From an uncultured Eubacterium sp. (GTDB lineage Bacteria; Bacillota; Clostridia; Lachnospirales; Lachnospiraceae): 5,813 bases of DNA. Shown here in pieces: positions 1-5,813 of this stretch. Position numbers and translations under genes: made by a program. The notes under the pieces were generated by a model. It did not search any database. It was not told where the DNA came from and saw only the letters and a program-made list of their open reading frames with translations. The DNA lies in the NCBI GenBank assembly GCA_946412445.1, contig CAMKHH010000085.1:1-5813 (forward strand), read 5' to 3'. Positions within the stretch are counted from its first letter, which is position 1. Each line of letters begins with the position of its first letter.

Positions 1-200
1 GGATATATAACCCAAGTACCAAATCTGACTTTTTCATTCACCTCCTCAAAAATACCTTCATCCAGACCGCTCAATTGAGAGGCCAGCGTCAGAATTCGGT
101 TTTCGTAGCAATGAATACTCAGGCTTTTTGCCAGCTTTGCAGCGATTTCTTTTCCCCCGGTGCCAAACCCTCTGGCGAATGTAACAACATAATTTTCCAT
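1..200 (-). CDS. Cytidylate-kinase-like family protein, N-terminal part (gene runs off the left edge)
   Basis: The first 66 residues are visible; the rest lies beyond position 1. The protein begins MENYVVTFARGFGTGGKEIA, then a helix (AAKLAKSL), then YENRIL and an acidic stretch. This is the usual start of the cytidylate-kinase-like family: a beta strand, a glycine-rich phosphate-binding loop of the form R-x-[FY]-G-[ST]-G-G-[RK]-E-I, and the first helix. Family members resemble CMP kinase, but their substrate is mostly unproven, so a nucleotide or nucleoside kinase role is inferred. The loop has no classical GK[ST] ending, which is normal for this family. The ATG at 200-198 is the only sensible start. 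Its AGGAGG (213-218) overlaps the stop codon of the ABC ATPase gene upstream, but lies 12 nt from the ATG, longer than the optimum, so translation may be weak. The 16-bp gap places the gene in the importer operon. Confidence 0.8.
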   Translation of the reverse strand, partial: MENYVVTFARGFGTGGKEIAAKLAKSLSIHCYENRILTLASQLSGLDEGIFEEVNEKVRFGTWVIY

Positions 201-216
201 CTGATTTTCTTTCCTC

Positions 217-960
217 CTATCCCGCGATAAATCTACTTAAAAATTCTCTGGTTCTTGGATTCTTTGGATTTTGAAACAACCGTTCAGGCACATCATCCTC
301 CACGATATAGCCTTTATCCATGAAGATGGTTCTTGTAGACACATCTCTGGCGAATCCCATCTCATGGGTTACGATAATCATGGTCAGACCGGTCTTCGCC
401 AGCTCCTTCATTACATGCAGTACCTCTCCTACCATCTCCGGATCCAGTGCACTGGTGGGTTCATCAAATAACAGTACTTCCGGATTCATACAAAGTGCTC
501 TTGCAATTGCGACGCGCTGTTTTTGCCCGCCGGAAAGCTGCGATGGTCTTGCATGAATAAATGGAGCCATACCCACCGCTTTTAAGTTTGCAATTGCACG
601 GTCAAATGCTTCCATTTTGGAAAGATGCAGTACTTTACGTGTTCCCGACATACAATTATCAAGAACCGTCATGTTATCAAAAAGATTAAAGGACTGAAAC
701 ACCATGCCCACTTTCGAACGGTATACATTTACTTCCTTTTGAATATCACGGACTTCTTTTTCATGATAGAGAATTTTACCTTTCGTCTGATGTTCCAATC
801 TGTTAATACAGCGCAGCAAGGTAGATTTACCAGAGCCAGAGGAGCCTACGATACAGATTACTTCCCCCGGCCGGACGGAAAAATCAATCTTCCGCAGTAC
901 CTCATGGTCGCCGAAGGATTTACTCAGTGCTTCAACAGAGATGATTTTTTCTCCATCCAT
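217..960 (-). CDS. Polar amino acid ABC transporter, ATP-binding protein (GlnQ/HisP type)
   Basis: This 247-residue cytoplasmic ATPase powers an amino acid importer and acts as a dimer on the permease. All nucleotide-binding motifs are present and intact: Walker [10 protein letters not shown] (39-47), Q-loop glutamine at 89 in VFQSFNLF, signature LSGGQ (142-146), Walker B VLLFDEP (162-168) with catalytic Glu167, D-loop SALD (170-173) and switch His199. The length and the FNLF and [11 protein letters not shown] stretches are typical of the GlnQ/HisP/ArtP group, so polar amino acid import is well supported; which amino acid cannot be read from it. The ATG at 960-958 has AGGAGG at 969-974, 8 nt upstream and overlapping the permease stop, so the two genes are probably translationally coupled. 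No residue looks damaged. Confidence 0.96.
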   Translation of the reverse strand: MDGEKIISVEALSKSFGDHEVLRKIDFSVRPGEVICIVGSSGSGKSTLLRCINRLEHQTKGKILYHEKEVRDIQKEVNVYRSKVGMVFQSFNLFDNMTVLDNCMSGTRKVLHLSKMEAFDRAIANLKAVGMAPFIHARPSQLSGGQKQRVAIARALCMNPEVLLFDEPTSALDPEMVGEVLHVMKELAKTGLTMIIVTHEMGFARDVSTRTIFMDKGYIVEDDVPERLFQNPKNPRTREFLSRFIAG

Positions 961-972
961 AATACTTTCCTC

Positions 973-1743
973 CTATTCATTATCCATATATTCCACGGCC
1001 AGAACGTAATCTTTTTTTCCATTCATTTTCTTCTCCAGTAATATGAACACACGGTTGAAGATAAAACACAGCACAAAGTAAATGAGTGCGATTACCAGAT
1101 ATGATTCAAAATACTTATAGTAGTTTCCGCCGGCTGTCTTGGCCATCATAAACAGCTCCGATACTCCGATTACATTCAATACAGATGTCATTTTTAAGTT
1201 TGTAAGAAATGTATTTACCATCTCGGGAATGATGTTACGAAAAGCCTGCGGCAAAACCACCTGAAACATGGCTCCAATCGGTGACATACCCAAGGCAAGT
1301 GCACCTTCCCGCTGCCCTCCGTCAACAGATTTGATTCCGGCACGCACTGTCTCTGACATGTAGGCACCTGTATTAAGTACAGTGACTAAAATTCCGGCTG
1401 CCGGAGAACTGATTTCAACCCCAGACTGCCGCAGGCCATAATAGATAATCATTCCCTGCACAATCATCGGTGTGCCGCGGAAAATTTCTACATACAACAG
1501 CGAGATTACTTTCAAAATCCGAATTAAAATTCTTTTTACAGGATTACCTTCCCGGCTGACTCTGATATCCTCTATAATTCCAACAAGGTATCCCAATAAA
1601 AAACCCAGAGCGGTGCCAATGACAGCCACATATAAAGTCATTACCGTTCCCTGTACGAACAGACTCTTATATTTCCCCGCCAGAAAAATCATCCATTCCA
1701 GAGCATTTGTCGGATCTGATGCCAAAAGAAACTTATTTCCCAT
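973..1743 (-). CDS. Polar amino acid ABC transporter, permease (HisM/GlnP type)
   Basis: This inner-membrane subunit forms the channel of the importer. It has about five hydrophobic segments (roughly residues 29-58, 78-103, 113-137, 187-203 and 213-237, counting from the chosen start). The EAA loop that docks on the ATPase runs from Glu147 to about Ala167 and keeps the family pattern EGALALGMSP followed by VVLPQAFRNIIP. FRGTP (88-92) is also typical of HisM/GlnP-type permeases. Only one permease gene is present, so it presumably works as a homodimer. An upstream in-frame ATG at 1761-1759 would give 262 residues, but the AAGGAGG that best serves translation lies inside that extension, 7 nt before the ATG at 1743-1741. 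I therefore chose the shorter 256-residue form. The gap to the binding-protein stop is 55 bp, with no convincing terminator. Confidence 0.94.
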   Translation of the reverse strand: MGNKFLLASDPTNALEWMIFLAGKYKSLFVQGTVMTLYVAVIGTALGFLLGYLVGIIEDIRVSREGNPVKRILIRILKVISLLYVEIFRGTPMIVQGMIIYYGLRQSGVEISSPAAGILVTVLNTGAYMSETVRAGIKSVDGGQREGALALGMSPIGAMFQVVLPQAFRNIIPEMVNTFLTNLKMTSVLNVIGVSELFMMAKTAGGNYYKYFESYLVIALIYFVLCFIFNRVFILLEKKMNGKKDYVLAVEYMDNE

Positions 1744-1750
1744 GGATGCG

Positions 1751-1757
1751 CCTCCTT
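1751..1757 (-). promoter_or_regulatory. Ribosome binding site that decides the permease start
   Basis: AAGGAGG on the minus strand lies 7 nt before the ATG at 1743-1741. The alternative ATG at 1761-1759 has only AGAGG 3 nt upstream, which is too close for good initiation. The site therefore favours the downstream start and removes six residues (MEGGAS) from the longest reading frame. Confidence 0.75.
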
Positions 1758-1798
1758 CCATTATCCTCTCTTTTTGTATAACCTGGCATTTTTACTGT

Positions 1799-2716
1799 CT
1801 AGTTGGCCGCCGGCTGCAGTTTGATTGCTTCATTCATCATTTCATTCATTTTCTCTTTATCCGTCCAGGAAAGGCTATCCATTGCTCCTTGAATTTTATC
1901 TCTCAGAGCCGTATCTTCTTTCCGGGTCGCAATACATACATCCGTGGAGCCTGTCGGATCTTCAATCGTATCATCAGCGTCCAGTGAAAGCAGTTTGAGA
2001 TCCTTATTTGTCATTGCCGCAGATTCAGAAGTCGGAAGATCGATTACGCAGGCATCGGCTACGCCATTGGATACCGCCATAAAGCACTCTGCTGTCGTCC
2101 CATAGTTTGCAACAGGCGCCGCACCCGGAATCTGATCCACCAGGCTGACCCATGCAGTTCCAAGCTGCGTTGTCACCGTAACATCTTTGCCTTCAAAATC
2201 GGAAAGCTTCGTGATGTTTTCAAGTTCACTCCCTTTTTTTACAGTAATGCATACGTCTCTGTAGTAATAGGGCTCCGTAAAGGAGTAAGCCTTTTCTCTT
2301 TCTTCCGTTCTTCCCATCCCGGCGATGATGCAGTCATAGTCTCCTGAATCAAGCCCCATCCCAATGGAATCCCACTCCACCTTATGTATTTCCAGTTCCC
2401 ATCCTAATTCATCTGCAATTTTCTTTGCCATCATCACATCGTAGCCATACGCATAATAGTTTGTTCCATCGATTGGCAATGCCGTGTCCCCATTTGCAGT
2501 CTCCTTTGTTTCTTGTGTCCAGTTAAACGGTGCATAGGCACATTCCATACCGACTCTTAGAACACCTTTTGAATCACCGGATGTACCTGAACTGGCAGAC
2601 TTATCACTTGAGCCTGTCGTATCACTTCCTGATGTCTTACTTGAATCCCCACATCCTGAAAGCAATGCGGTCATCATTACCACCGTTACCATTATACTTA
2701 TCATTTTCTTTTTCAT
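1799..2716 (-). CDS. Polar amino acid ABC transporter, substrate-binding lipoprotein
   Basis: This 305-residue extracytoplasmic receptor captures an amino acid and delivers it to the permease. It starts with a lipoprotein signal peptide: MKKK, a hydrophobic core, and lipobox LLSGC with Cys22 as the predicted lipid-modified residue. A Ser/Gly/Thr-rich linker (about 23-50) follows. The periplasmic-binding-protein family 3 fold begins at LRVGMECAYAPFNW (53-66). GMGRTEER (133-140) holds Arg140, which corresponds by family pattern to the arginine that grips the ligand carboxylate in HisJ-type proteins. Asp226 in VIDLPTSES sits where the ligand amino group is usually bound. These two point to an alpha-amino acid ligand; the specificity is unresolved. 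The mature domain has six further cysteines (59, 129, 156, 211, 223, 261), plausible for an anaerobe. The ATG at 2716-2714 has GAGGAG at 2724-2729, 7 nt upstream. It is the first gene of the operon. Confidence 0.95.
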   Translation of the reverse strand: MKKKMISIMVTVVMMTALLSGCGDSSKTSGSDTTGSSDKSASSGTSGDSKGVLRVGMECAYAPFNWTQETKETANGDTALPIDGTNYYAYGYDVMMAKKIADELGWELEIHKVEWDSIGMGLDSGDYDCIIAGMGRTEEREKAYSFTEPYYYRDVCITVKKGSELENITKLSDFEGKDVTVTTQLGTAWVSLVDQIPGAAPVANYGTTAECFMAVSNGVADACVIDLPTSESAAMTNKDLKLLSLDADDTIEDPTGSTDVCIATRKEDTALRDKIQGAMDSLSWTDKEKMNEMMNEAIKLQPAAN

Positions 2717-2770
2717 AGTCTGACTCCTCTCTTTTCACAAACTGAAGTTTACAAGCAGTTTCAAACAAAC

Positions 2771-2804
2771 AAAAAAAGACGCTTACCTTTAAAGTAAACG
2801 CCTT
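2771..2804 (-). terminator. Intrinsic terminator in the leader of the amino acid importer operon (attenuator)
   Basis: On the minus strand GGCGTTTAC (2802-2794) pairs with GTAAGCGTC (2786-2778) around a 7-nt loop: nine pairs, two of them G-U wobbles. Two more A-U pairs at the base use 2803-2804 and the first U residues. Seven U residues follow immediately (2777-2771), then further U-rich sequence. It has full intrinsic-terminator form for minus-strand transcription and no U-run on the other strand. It lies downstream of the good promoter at 2861-2889 and upstream of the binding-protein gene, so it would stop transcripts before the operon unless antiterminated. It would also end read-through from the MFS gene. 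Confidence 0.82.
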
Positions 2805-2812
2805 CGTTTGAC
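2794..2812 (-). promoter_or_regulatory. Possible antiterminator hairpin competing with the leader terminator
   Basis: On the minus strand AAACG (2809-2805) pairs with CGTTT (2800-2796) around the loop AAGG. Two further pairs (2812-2811 with 2795-2794) form beyond a single bulged C at 2810. The 3' arm is the same sequence that makes most of the terminator's 5' arm, so the two hairpins exclude each other. The hairpin is short and weaker than the terminator, so it would probably need a bound protein or ligand to win. The pairing is seen directly; the regulatory role is inferred. Confidence 0.42.
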
Positions 2813-2829
2813 AAGAAATATATAGATTA

Positions 2830-2849
2830 TTTTGAAAAGCTTTTAAAAA
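2830..2849. promoter_or_regulatory. A+T-rich imperfect palindrome just downstream of the importer promoter
   Basis: The 20 bp TTTTGAAAAGCTTTTAAAAA is a dyad centred on the perfect 10-bp palindrome AAAAGCTTTT (2835-2844), with one mismatched pair per side. It begins about 5 nt after the predicted transcription start, where a bound repressor would block RNA polymerase. It could be an operator, but such A+T-rich sequence produces dyads by chance. Confidence 0.3.
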
Positions 2850-2860
2850 ATTATAGTGCA

Positions 2861-2889
2861 AGTATATCCAATGTATATGTGATTGTCAA
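2861..2889 (-). promoter_or_regulatory. Sigma-A-type promoter of the amino acid importer operon
   Basis: The -35 box TTGACA (2889-2884) matches consensus fully, and the -10 box TATACT (2866-2861) matches five of six bases, with a 17-bp spacer. The predicted start is near 2854, giving a leader of about 138 nt before the binding-protein ATG. A second -10-like TATAAT lies at 2855-2850 but has no -35 box at the right distance. No equally good promoter is visible between the leader terminator and the gene. Confidence 0.75.
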
Positions 2890-2946
2890 TCCTTTTATTC
2901 CATATTGGGATATCTTTTTACTTTTCTCATATCATTGTAACCCCTT

Positions 2947-2985
2947 GTCAGCATTTACTGACTACTGCGCAGCTTTCCTGCGCAG
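2947..2985 (-). repeat. Two hairpins at the 3' end of the MFS transporter gene
   Basis: CTGCGCAG occurs twice (2978-2985 and 2965-2972), separated by 5 nt. The octamer is its own reverse complement, so the copies are both direct and inverted repeats and can form an 8-bp stem with loop GAAAG. It lies within the last codons and ends just before the stop. A second hairpin, GTCAG/CTGAC with a 6-nt loop (2947-2962), starts in the stop codon. Neither is followed by a U-run, so this is not a standard intrinsic terminator; it could protect the 3' end or cause pausing. Confidence 0.5.
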
Positions 2986-4128
2986 CAGCATTTCGTGCAT
3001 AAGAAACATGAACAGTAAAAGTAAAAGCAGATAAAATGGAAACAATACAACACTGATTCGGTTTGCAATCACTCCAAACAGCGGTGGCATCAGACATATC
3101 CCGACATAAGCACTTGCCATCTGAACGCCGATAATCGCCTGTGATTTATCAGCTCCGAAATGCTCCGGAGTTGAATGAATAATGCAGGGATAAATTGGTG
3201 CACAGCCCAGCCCGATCAGCATCAGCCCTGTCAGGGCTGCATATTGATTTAAGGGCAGCATCAGAATAACAATGCCTGCTGCTATGATGACTTGTCCCAG
3301 ACGTATCATATTCGCATCATTTAACTTCATAGTCAGGAATCCACTCAGTGCACGGCCAATCGTAACACCTATGAAGAACAGGCTGGCAAAACCTGCTGCT
3401 GTCTCAGCAGAAATTCCCCGATGGAGTACCAGATAGCTGCTGAGCCACAATCCGGTTGTCTGTTCCAGGGCACAATAGCAGAAAAATGTAATCATGACTT
3501 CTTTTGCTCCGGGAATTCTAAAAATCTGACCCAGAGTAAGTGCTTTCTCCGGCAGAGGACTGTCATCCGAAGCTGTATCCGAACGTTTTTTCCAGAGAGG
3601 CAGGCTGACAATTAAAATAACGGTCAGTACAATCTGTAGGACCGCAATTATACGATATCCTGCATTCCATCCATTCCCTTTTGTCAATGCATACCCCATG
3701 ATATAAGGGCCGAAGGAGGCACCGACACCCCACATGCAATGCAGCCAGCTCATGTGTCTGCTCGCATAGTGAAGAGCAACATAATTGTTCAGTGATGCAT
3801 CTACGCTTCCGGCACCAAGTCCATAGGGCACTGCCCACAAGCAGAGCATTCCAAATGAGTGACTGACGGAAAATCCGAACAGCGCAAAGGCAGTCATCGC
3901 CACACTGATTGCTGTAACCTTTCCCGTCCCAAGCTTCCGGGTAATTCTGTCGCTTTGCAGGCTGGATACAATGGTTCCGGCTGCAATAATCATGGAAATG
4001 ATTCCTGCGTATGAAACCGGTACGCCAAACTCCTTATACATGACCGGCCACGCTGAACCAAGCAGCGAATCCGGCAGTCCAAGACTGATAAACGATAAGT
4101 AAATAATAGCTAAAAGTAAGTGTATCAT
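2962..4128 (-). CDS. MFS transporter (FucP-like group), substrate unknown
   Basis: This 388-residue integral membrane protein is predicted to have about 12 helices in two halves, with a charged central loop around 178-200. It starts almost at once with helix 1 (LLLAIIYLSFISLGLPDSLL). GLPD in helix 1 and SDRITRKLGTGK (59-70, the motif-A-like loop between helices 2 and 3) are typical, as are VDASLNN (109-115) and EQTTGLWLSSYLV (222-234) of the FucP-like/YbjJ-like MFS branch. Members carry sugars, drugs or unknown small molecules, so the substrate cannot be assigned. The ATG at 4128-4126 has GAGGAAA 7-8 nt upstream, and an in-frame TAA a few codons before it rules out a longer N-terminus. It has its own promoter but no intrinsic terminator separates it from the amidohydrolase, so read-through is possible. 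Confidence 0.9.
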   Translation of the reverse strand: MIHLLLAIIYLSFISLGLPDSLLGSAWPVMYKEFGVPVSYAGIISMIIAAGTIVSSLQSDRITRKLGTGKVTAISVAMTAFALFGFSVSHSFGMLCLWAVPYGLGAGSVDASLNNYVALHYASRHMSWLHCMWGVGASFGPYIMGYALTKGNGWNAGYRIIAVLQIVLTVILIVSLPLWKKRSDTASDDSPLPEKALTLGQIFRIPGAKEVMITFFCYCALEQTTGLWLSSYLVLHRGISAETAAGFASLFFIGVTIGRALSGFLTMKLNDANMIRLGQVIIAAGIVILMLPLNQYAALTGLMLIGLGCAPIYPCIIHSTPEHFGADKSQAIIGVQMASAYVGICLMPPLFGVIANRISVVLFPFYLLLLLLFMFLMHEMLLRRKAAQ

Positions 4129-4190
4129 GTTTATTTCCTCTTATTTTTTCGTATAATTGTTTTCTCCATCAGTAAACGTGCTTTAATATC

Positions 4191-4219
4191 AGTATATTCT
4201 GCCCTCCATGTAAGGTCAA
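4191..4219 (-). promoter_or_regulatory. Sigma-A-type promoter of the MFS transporter gene
   Basis: TTGACC (4219-4214) and TATACT (4196-4191) each match consensus at five of six bases and are separated by 17 bp. The predicted start is near 4184, giving a leader of about 55 nt with no strong secondary structure. The promoter fits within the 109-bp gap after the amidohydrolase stop, which otherwise holds no gene and no U-tailed terminator. Confidence 0.68.
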
Positions 4220-4237
4220 GTATGACTTTCACCAATC

Positions 4238-5404
4238 TCAGATTTCACTCTGCGTAATCAGAACATACTGTACGAACAAGGCTGCACCGTTTACCATCGC
4301 CTCTTCATCCAGATCAAAGCGCTCGTTGTGCAATGCGTACTTCTGGTCATTTGCTTCATTTCGGCATCCCACAAAGGCAAGGCATCCCGGTTTCTTTTCA
4401 AGCAGCCAGGCAAAGTCCTCTCCTCCCGGAGTTTTCTCATACTTAACAAGTCCTTCTTCTCCAAGTATCTCCCGTACGGCACGTTCTGCTCTTTCACTGC
4501 TTTGTGGATCATTGATAGTGGCAGGTGTTCCGTGAATATACTCATATTCATACGCTGCACGGAAGGTTTCACAGGTTTTGGCAATTACCCGTTCTATCTT
4601 TTCCGGCAGTACTTCCCTCACTTTTGGGCTGAATGTACGTACGGTTCCCAGCATTTCCACATCATTGGGGATTATATTCGATGCCGAACCGGAGTGAATT
4701 GAACAAACGCTGACAACACAGGTATCTCTTGGGTCAATTTCACGACTTACAATTGATTGCAGATTGTTTATAACAGCGGCAGATGTAAGAATTGGATCCA
4801 CAGCGTCCTGAGGCATGGAGCCATGACCACCCTGGCCGATCACTTTAAATTTTATTGTGTCAGCAGAAGTAAAACGTGGTCCTTCCTCTACCGAAATTCC
4901 TCCTGTCTCAATGTATGGGAAAATATGAATTGCAAAAAAATCATCACACTCCATCACCTCTGCATTGTCAAGCAGTGTCCTGGCACCCTGGATCGTCTCC
5001 TCTGCCGGCTGGAAAATAAAGCGAACCGTACAGCTTAATTCCTCTTTATGTCCGCTCAATATCTTTGCGGCGCCAAGCAGCATCGACATATGGGAATCGT
5101 GCCCGCAGGCATGCATCACCCCCTCATTTAATGATTTAAACGGCAAATCCCTGACTTCCTTCACAGGAAGGGCATCAATATCCGCACGTAATCCGATGAC
5201 CGGATGCTTTTTTCCACCCTCCAGGGTAGCAACTACGCCTGTCTTTGGCAGCTTACTGTAAGGAATGGACAGCCTGTCAAGTTCCTCACAGATTTTCTTT
5301 GTCGTGGCATATTCCTGCCAGCTAAGCTCCGGCTGGCGGTGAAAATGCCTGCGCAAATCAATCATATACTGTTTTTCATCTGAAGCCAGTTCATAAGCTC
5401 TCAT
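4238..5404 (-). CDS. M20 family amidohydrolase (N-acyl amino acid / hippurate hydrolase-like, HipO/AbgB group)
   Basis: This 388-residue cytoplasmic metallohydrolase has the length and motif order of the M20D aminoacylase group, which uses a two-metal centre to split the amide bond of N-acyl amino acids and similar compounds. Motifs: RHFHRQPELSWQE (19-31), RADIDALP (73-80), MHACGHD (97-103) with Cys100 and His102 as expected metal ligands, FQPAEE (131-136) with the catalytic and metal-binding glutamates, His160, GGHGSMP (192-198) from the dimerisation domain, NIIP (243-246), GGEDFA (327-332) and LHN (358-360) with the last metal-ligand histidine. No signal peptide is present and no catalytic residue is missing. 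The ATG at 5404-5402 has AGGAGGA 6 nt upstream, and the gap to the carrier gene is 17 bp, so they form one operon. The partner suggests the substrate is imported by that carrier. The exact substrate is unresolved: hippurate, acetylated amino acids, aminobenzoyl-glutamate and others are all possible. Confidence 0.93.
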   Translation of the reverse strand: MRAYELASDEKQYMIDLRRHFHRQPELSWQEYATTKKICEELDRLSIPYSKLPKTGVVATLEGGKKHPVIGLRADIDALPVKEVRDLPFKSLNEGVMHACGHDSHMSMLLGAAKILSGHKEELSCTVRFIFQPAEETIQGARTLLDNAEVMECDDFFAIHIFPYIETGGISVEEGPRFTSADTIKFKVIGQGGHGSMPQDAVDPILTSAAVINNLQSIVSREIDPRDTCVVSVCSIHSGSASNIIPNDVEMLGTVRTFSPKVREVLPEKIERVIAKTCETFRAAYEYEYIHGTPATINDPQSSERAERAVREILGEEGLVKYEKTPGGEDFAWLLEKKPGCLAFVGCRNEANDQKYALHNERFDLDEEAMVNGAALFVQYVLITQSEI

Positions 5405-5421
5405 CTCTTATCCTCCTCAGG

Positions 5422-5813
5422 TTACTGATAATTGGCAGCAATGGCAATTCCCAAAAATGCAACAGCAATAACGGTCAGCACAATCTGAAGCGGCCAGAGG
5501 AACTTATACCATTTACGTAATGGAACCTTTGAGACCGCAAGAAAAATAAGCAGCGTGCCATTGGTAAACCAATACATATTGGCAAATCCGTCACCAAACT
5601 GATAGGCCAGGGTCGCGGTTTGCCTGGTAACTCCAATCATATCCGCCAGGGGAATTAGAATCGGCATAATTGCAATTGCCTTACCGCTTCCTGATGGGAT
5701 AAGGCCATCTGCCAAAATTGTGACCAGAAATATACCTGTTGCGGCCAGCCACGGGGAAAGTCCATTGAGTGATTTTGAAAGAAAATGGATAATCGGATCG
5801 ATCAGGCCGCCTT
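5422..5813 (-). CDS. YfcC-family (DcuC superfamily) membrane carrier, C-terminal part (gene runs off the right edge)
   Basis: The last 129 residues and the stop are visible; the frame stays open to the window edge, and the true start lies beyond 5813. The segment WLAATGIFLVTIL-ADGLIPSGSGKA followed by IMPILIPLADMIGVTRQ and YQFGDGFAN is the conserved C-terminal signature of YfcC-type carriers: the re-entrant PSGSG loop, then a helix, then QFGDG. Two further hydrophobic segments follow (around YWFTNGTLLIFLAV and WPLQIVLTVIAVAFLGIAI) and the protein ends in AANYQ. The family belongs to the ion-transporter group with DcuC and AbgT and is annotated as basic amino acid or dicarboxylate carriers, with few tested members. 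AbgT is less likely because it has PSASAKW in the equivalent loop. Its neighbour, the amidohydrolase, suggests an amidated or acylated substrate. Confidence 0.85.
   Translation of the reverse strand, partial: GGLIDPIIHFLSKSLNGLSPWLAATGIFLVTILADGLIPSGSGKAIAIMPILIPLADMIGVTRQTATLAYQFGDGFANMYWFTNGTLLIFLAVSKVPLRKWYKFLWPLQIVLTVIAVAFLGIAIAANYQ

Noticed and set aside
625..1041. Long plus-strand open frame opposite the ATPase and permease genes
   Set aside because: It lies antisense to well-supported genes and gives a low-complexity, Phe/His-rich product with no recognisable domain and no good ribosome binding site. It is a shadow of the coding strand.
1744..1801. Possible promoter between binding-protein and permease genes (TAGACA and TATACA)
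   Set aside because: The -10 box matches only four of six bases and the spacer is 15 bp, too short. The gap is better explained as part of the operon.
1472..1987. 171-codon plus-strand open frame opposite the permease and binding protein
   Set aside because: It crosses two real genes and the gap between them on the other strand, and its product resembles no family.
2835..2849. CodY box in the importer leader
   Set aside because: The best alignment by eye leaves about four mismatches to the 15-base consensus in very A+T-rich DNA, so it is not annotated as a site and is kept only as a remark on the dyad.
2637..2861. A 74-codon minus-strand open frame covering the importer leader and the start of the binding-protein gene
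   Set aside because: It would start at a TTG with no ribosome binding site, runs through the terminator hairpin, and overlaps the binding-protein gene in another frame. It shows no family features.
2717..2961. Riboswitch or T-box in the importer leader
   Set aside because: The transcribed leader before the terminator is only about 50 nt and very A+T-rich, and holds no conserved T-box, SAM, lysine or glycine riboswitch core that I recognise.
3563..3838. 91-codon minus-strand frame inside the MFS gene
   Set aside because: It is entirely within a well-supported 12-helix transporter gene, in another frame, and Cys/Arg-rich without a motif.
5422..5715. A separate small membrane protein of 97 residues starting at a TTG at 5715
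   Set aside because: The same frame remains open upstream to the window edge and the upstream residues match the YfcC-family pattern, so this is an internal codon of a longer carrier cut by the edge.

Overview
The window looks like part of the chromosome of an anaerobic, gut-type Firmicute, probably a clostridium of the Lachnospiraceae kind. This is inferred from strong AGGAGG-type ribosome binding sites, moderate G+C with A+T-rich intergenic gaps, a Ser/Gly-rich lipoprotein linker, and the families present (YfcC-type carrier, M20 amidohydrolase, cytidylate-kinase-like protein). No rRNA or marker gene confirms it. All seven genes lie on the minus strand, so transcription runs from high to low coordinates. 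No mobile element, CRISPR array, tRNA or rRNA was seen.

Right-hand block (about 4238-5813): the C-terminal part of a YfcC/DcuC-superfamily membrane carrier is cut by the window edge. An intact M20 amidohydrolase follows 17 bp after its stop. The pair suggests uptake of an N-acylated amino acid or related amide and its hydrolysis in the cytoplasm; the substrate is not known. Middle block (2962-4237): a 12-helix MFS transporter has its own sigma-A-type promoter (TTGACC, 17 bp, TATACT) in the 109-bp gap after the amidohydrolase.

Left-hand block (1-2961): a polar amino acid ABC importer operon in the order lipoprotein binding protein, permease, ATPase. Sixteen bp after the ATPase stop comes the start of a cytidylate-kinase-like P-loop protein, cut by the left edge. 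The operon has a near-consensus promoter (TTGACA, 17 bp, TATACT), then an A+T-rich dyad, then a complete intrinsic terminator lying between the promoter and the first gene. A competing hairpin can form with the terminator's 5' arm. This looks like an attenuation device controlling the importer, and it matches no riboswitch or T-box that I recognise.

Most of the window is ordinary transport and amino acid scavenging. The points worth a second look are the leader attenuator, the kinase-like gene tied to the importer, and the carrier-amidohydrolase pair.
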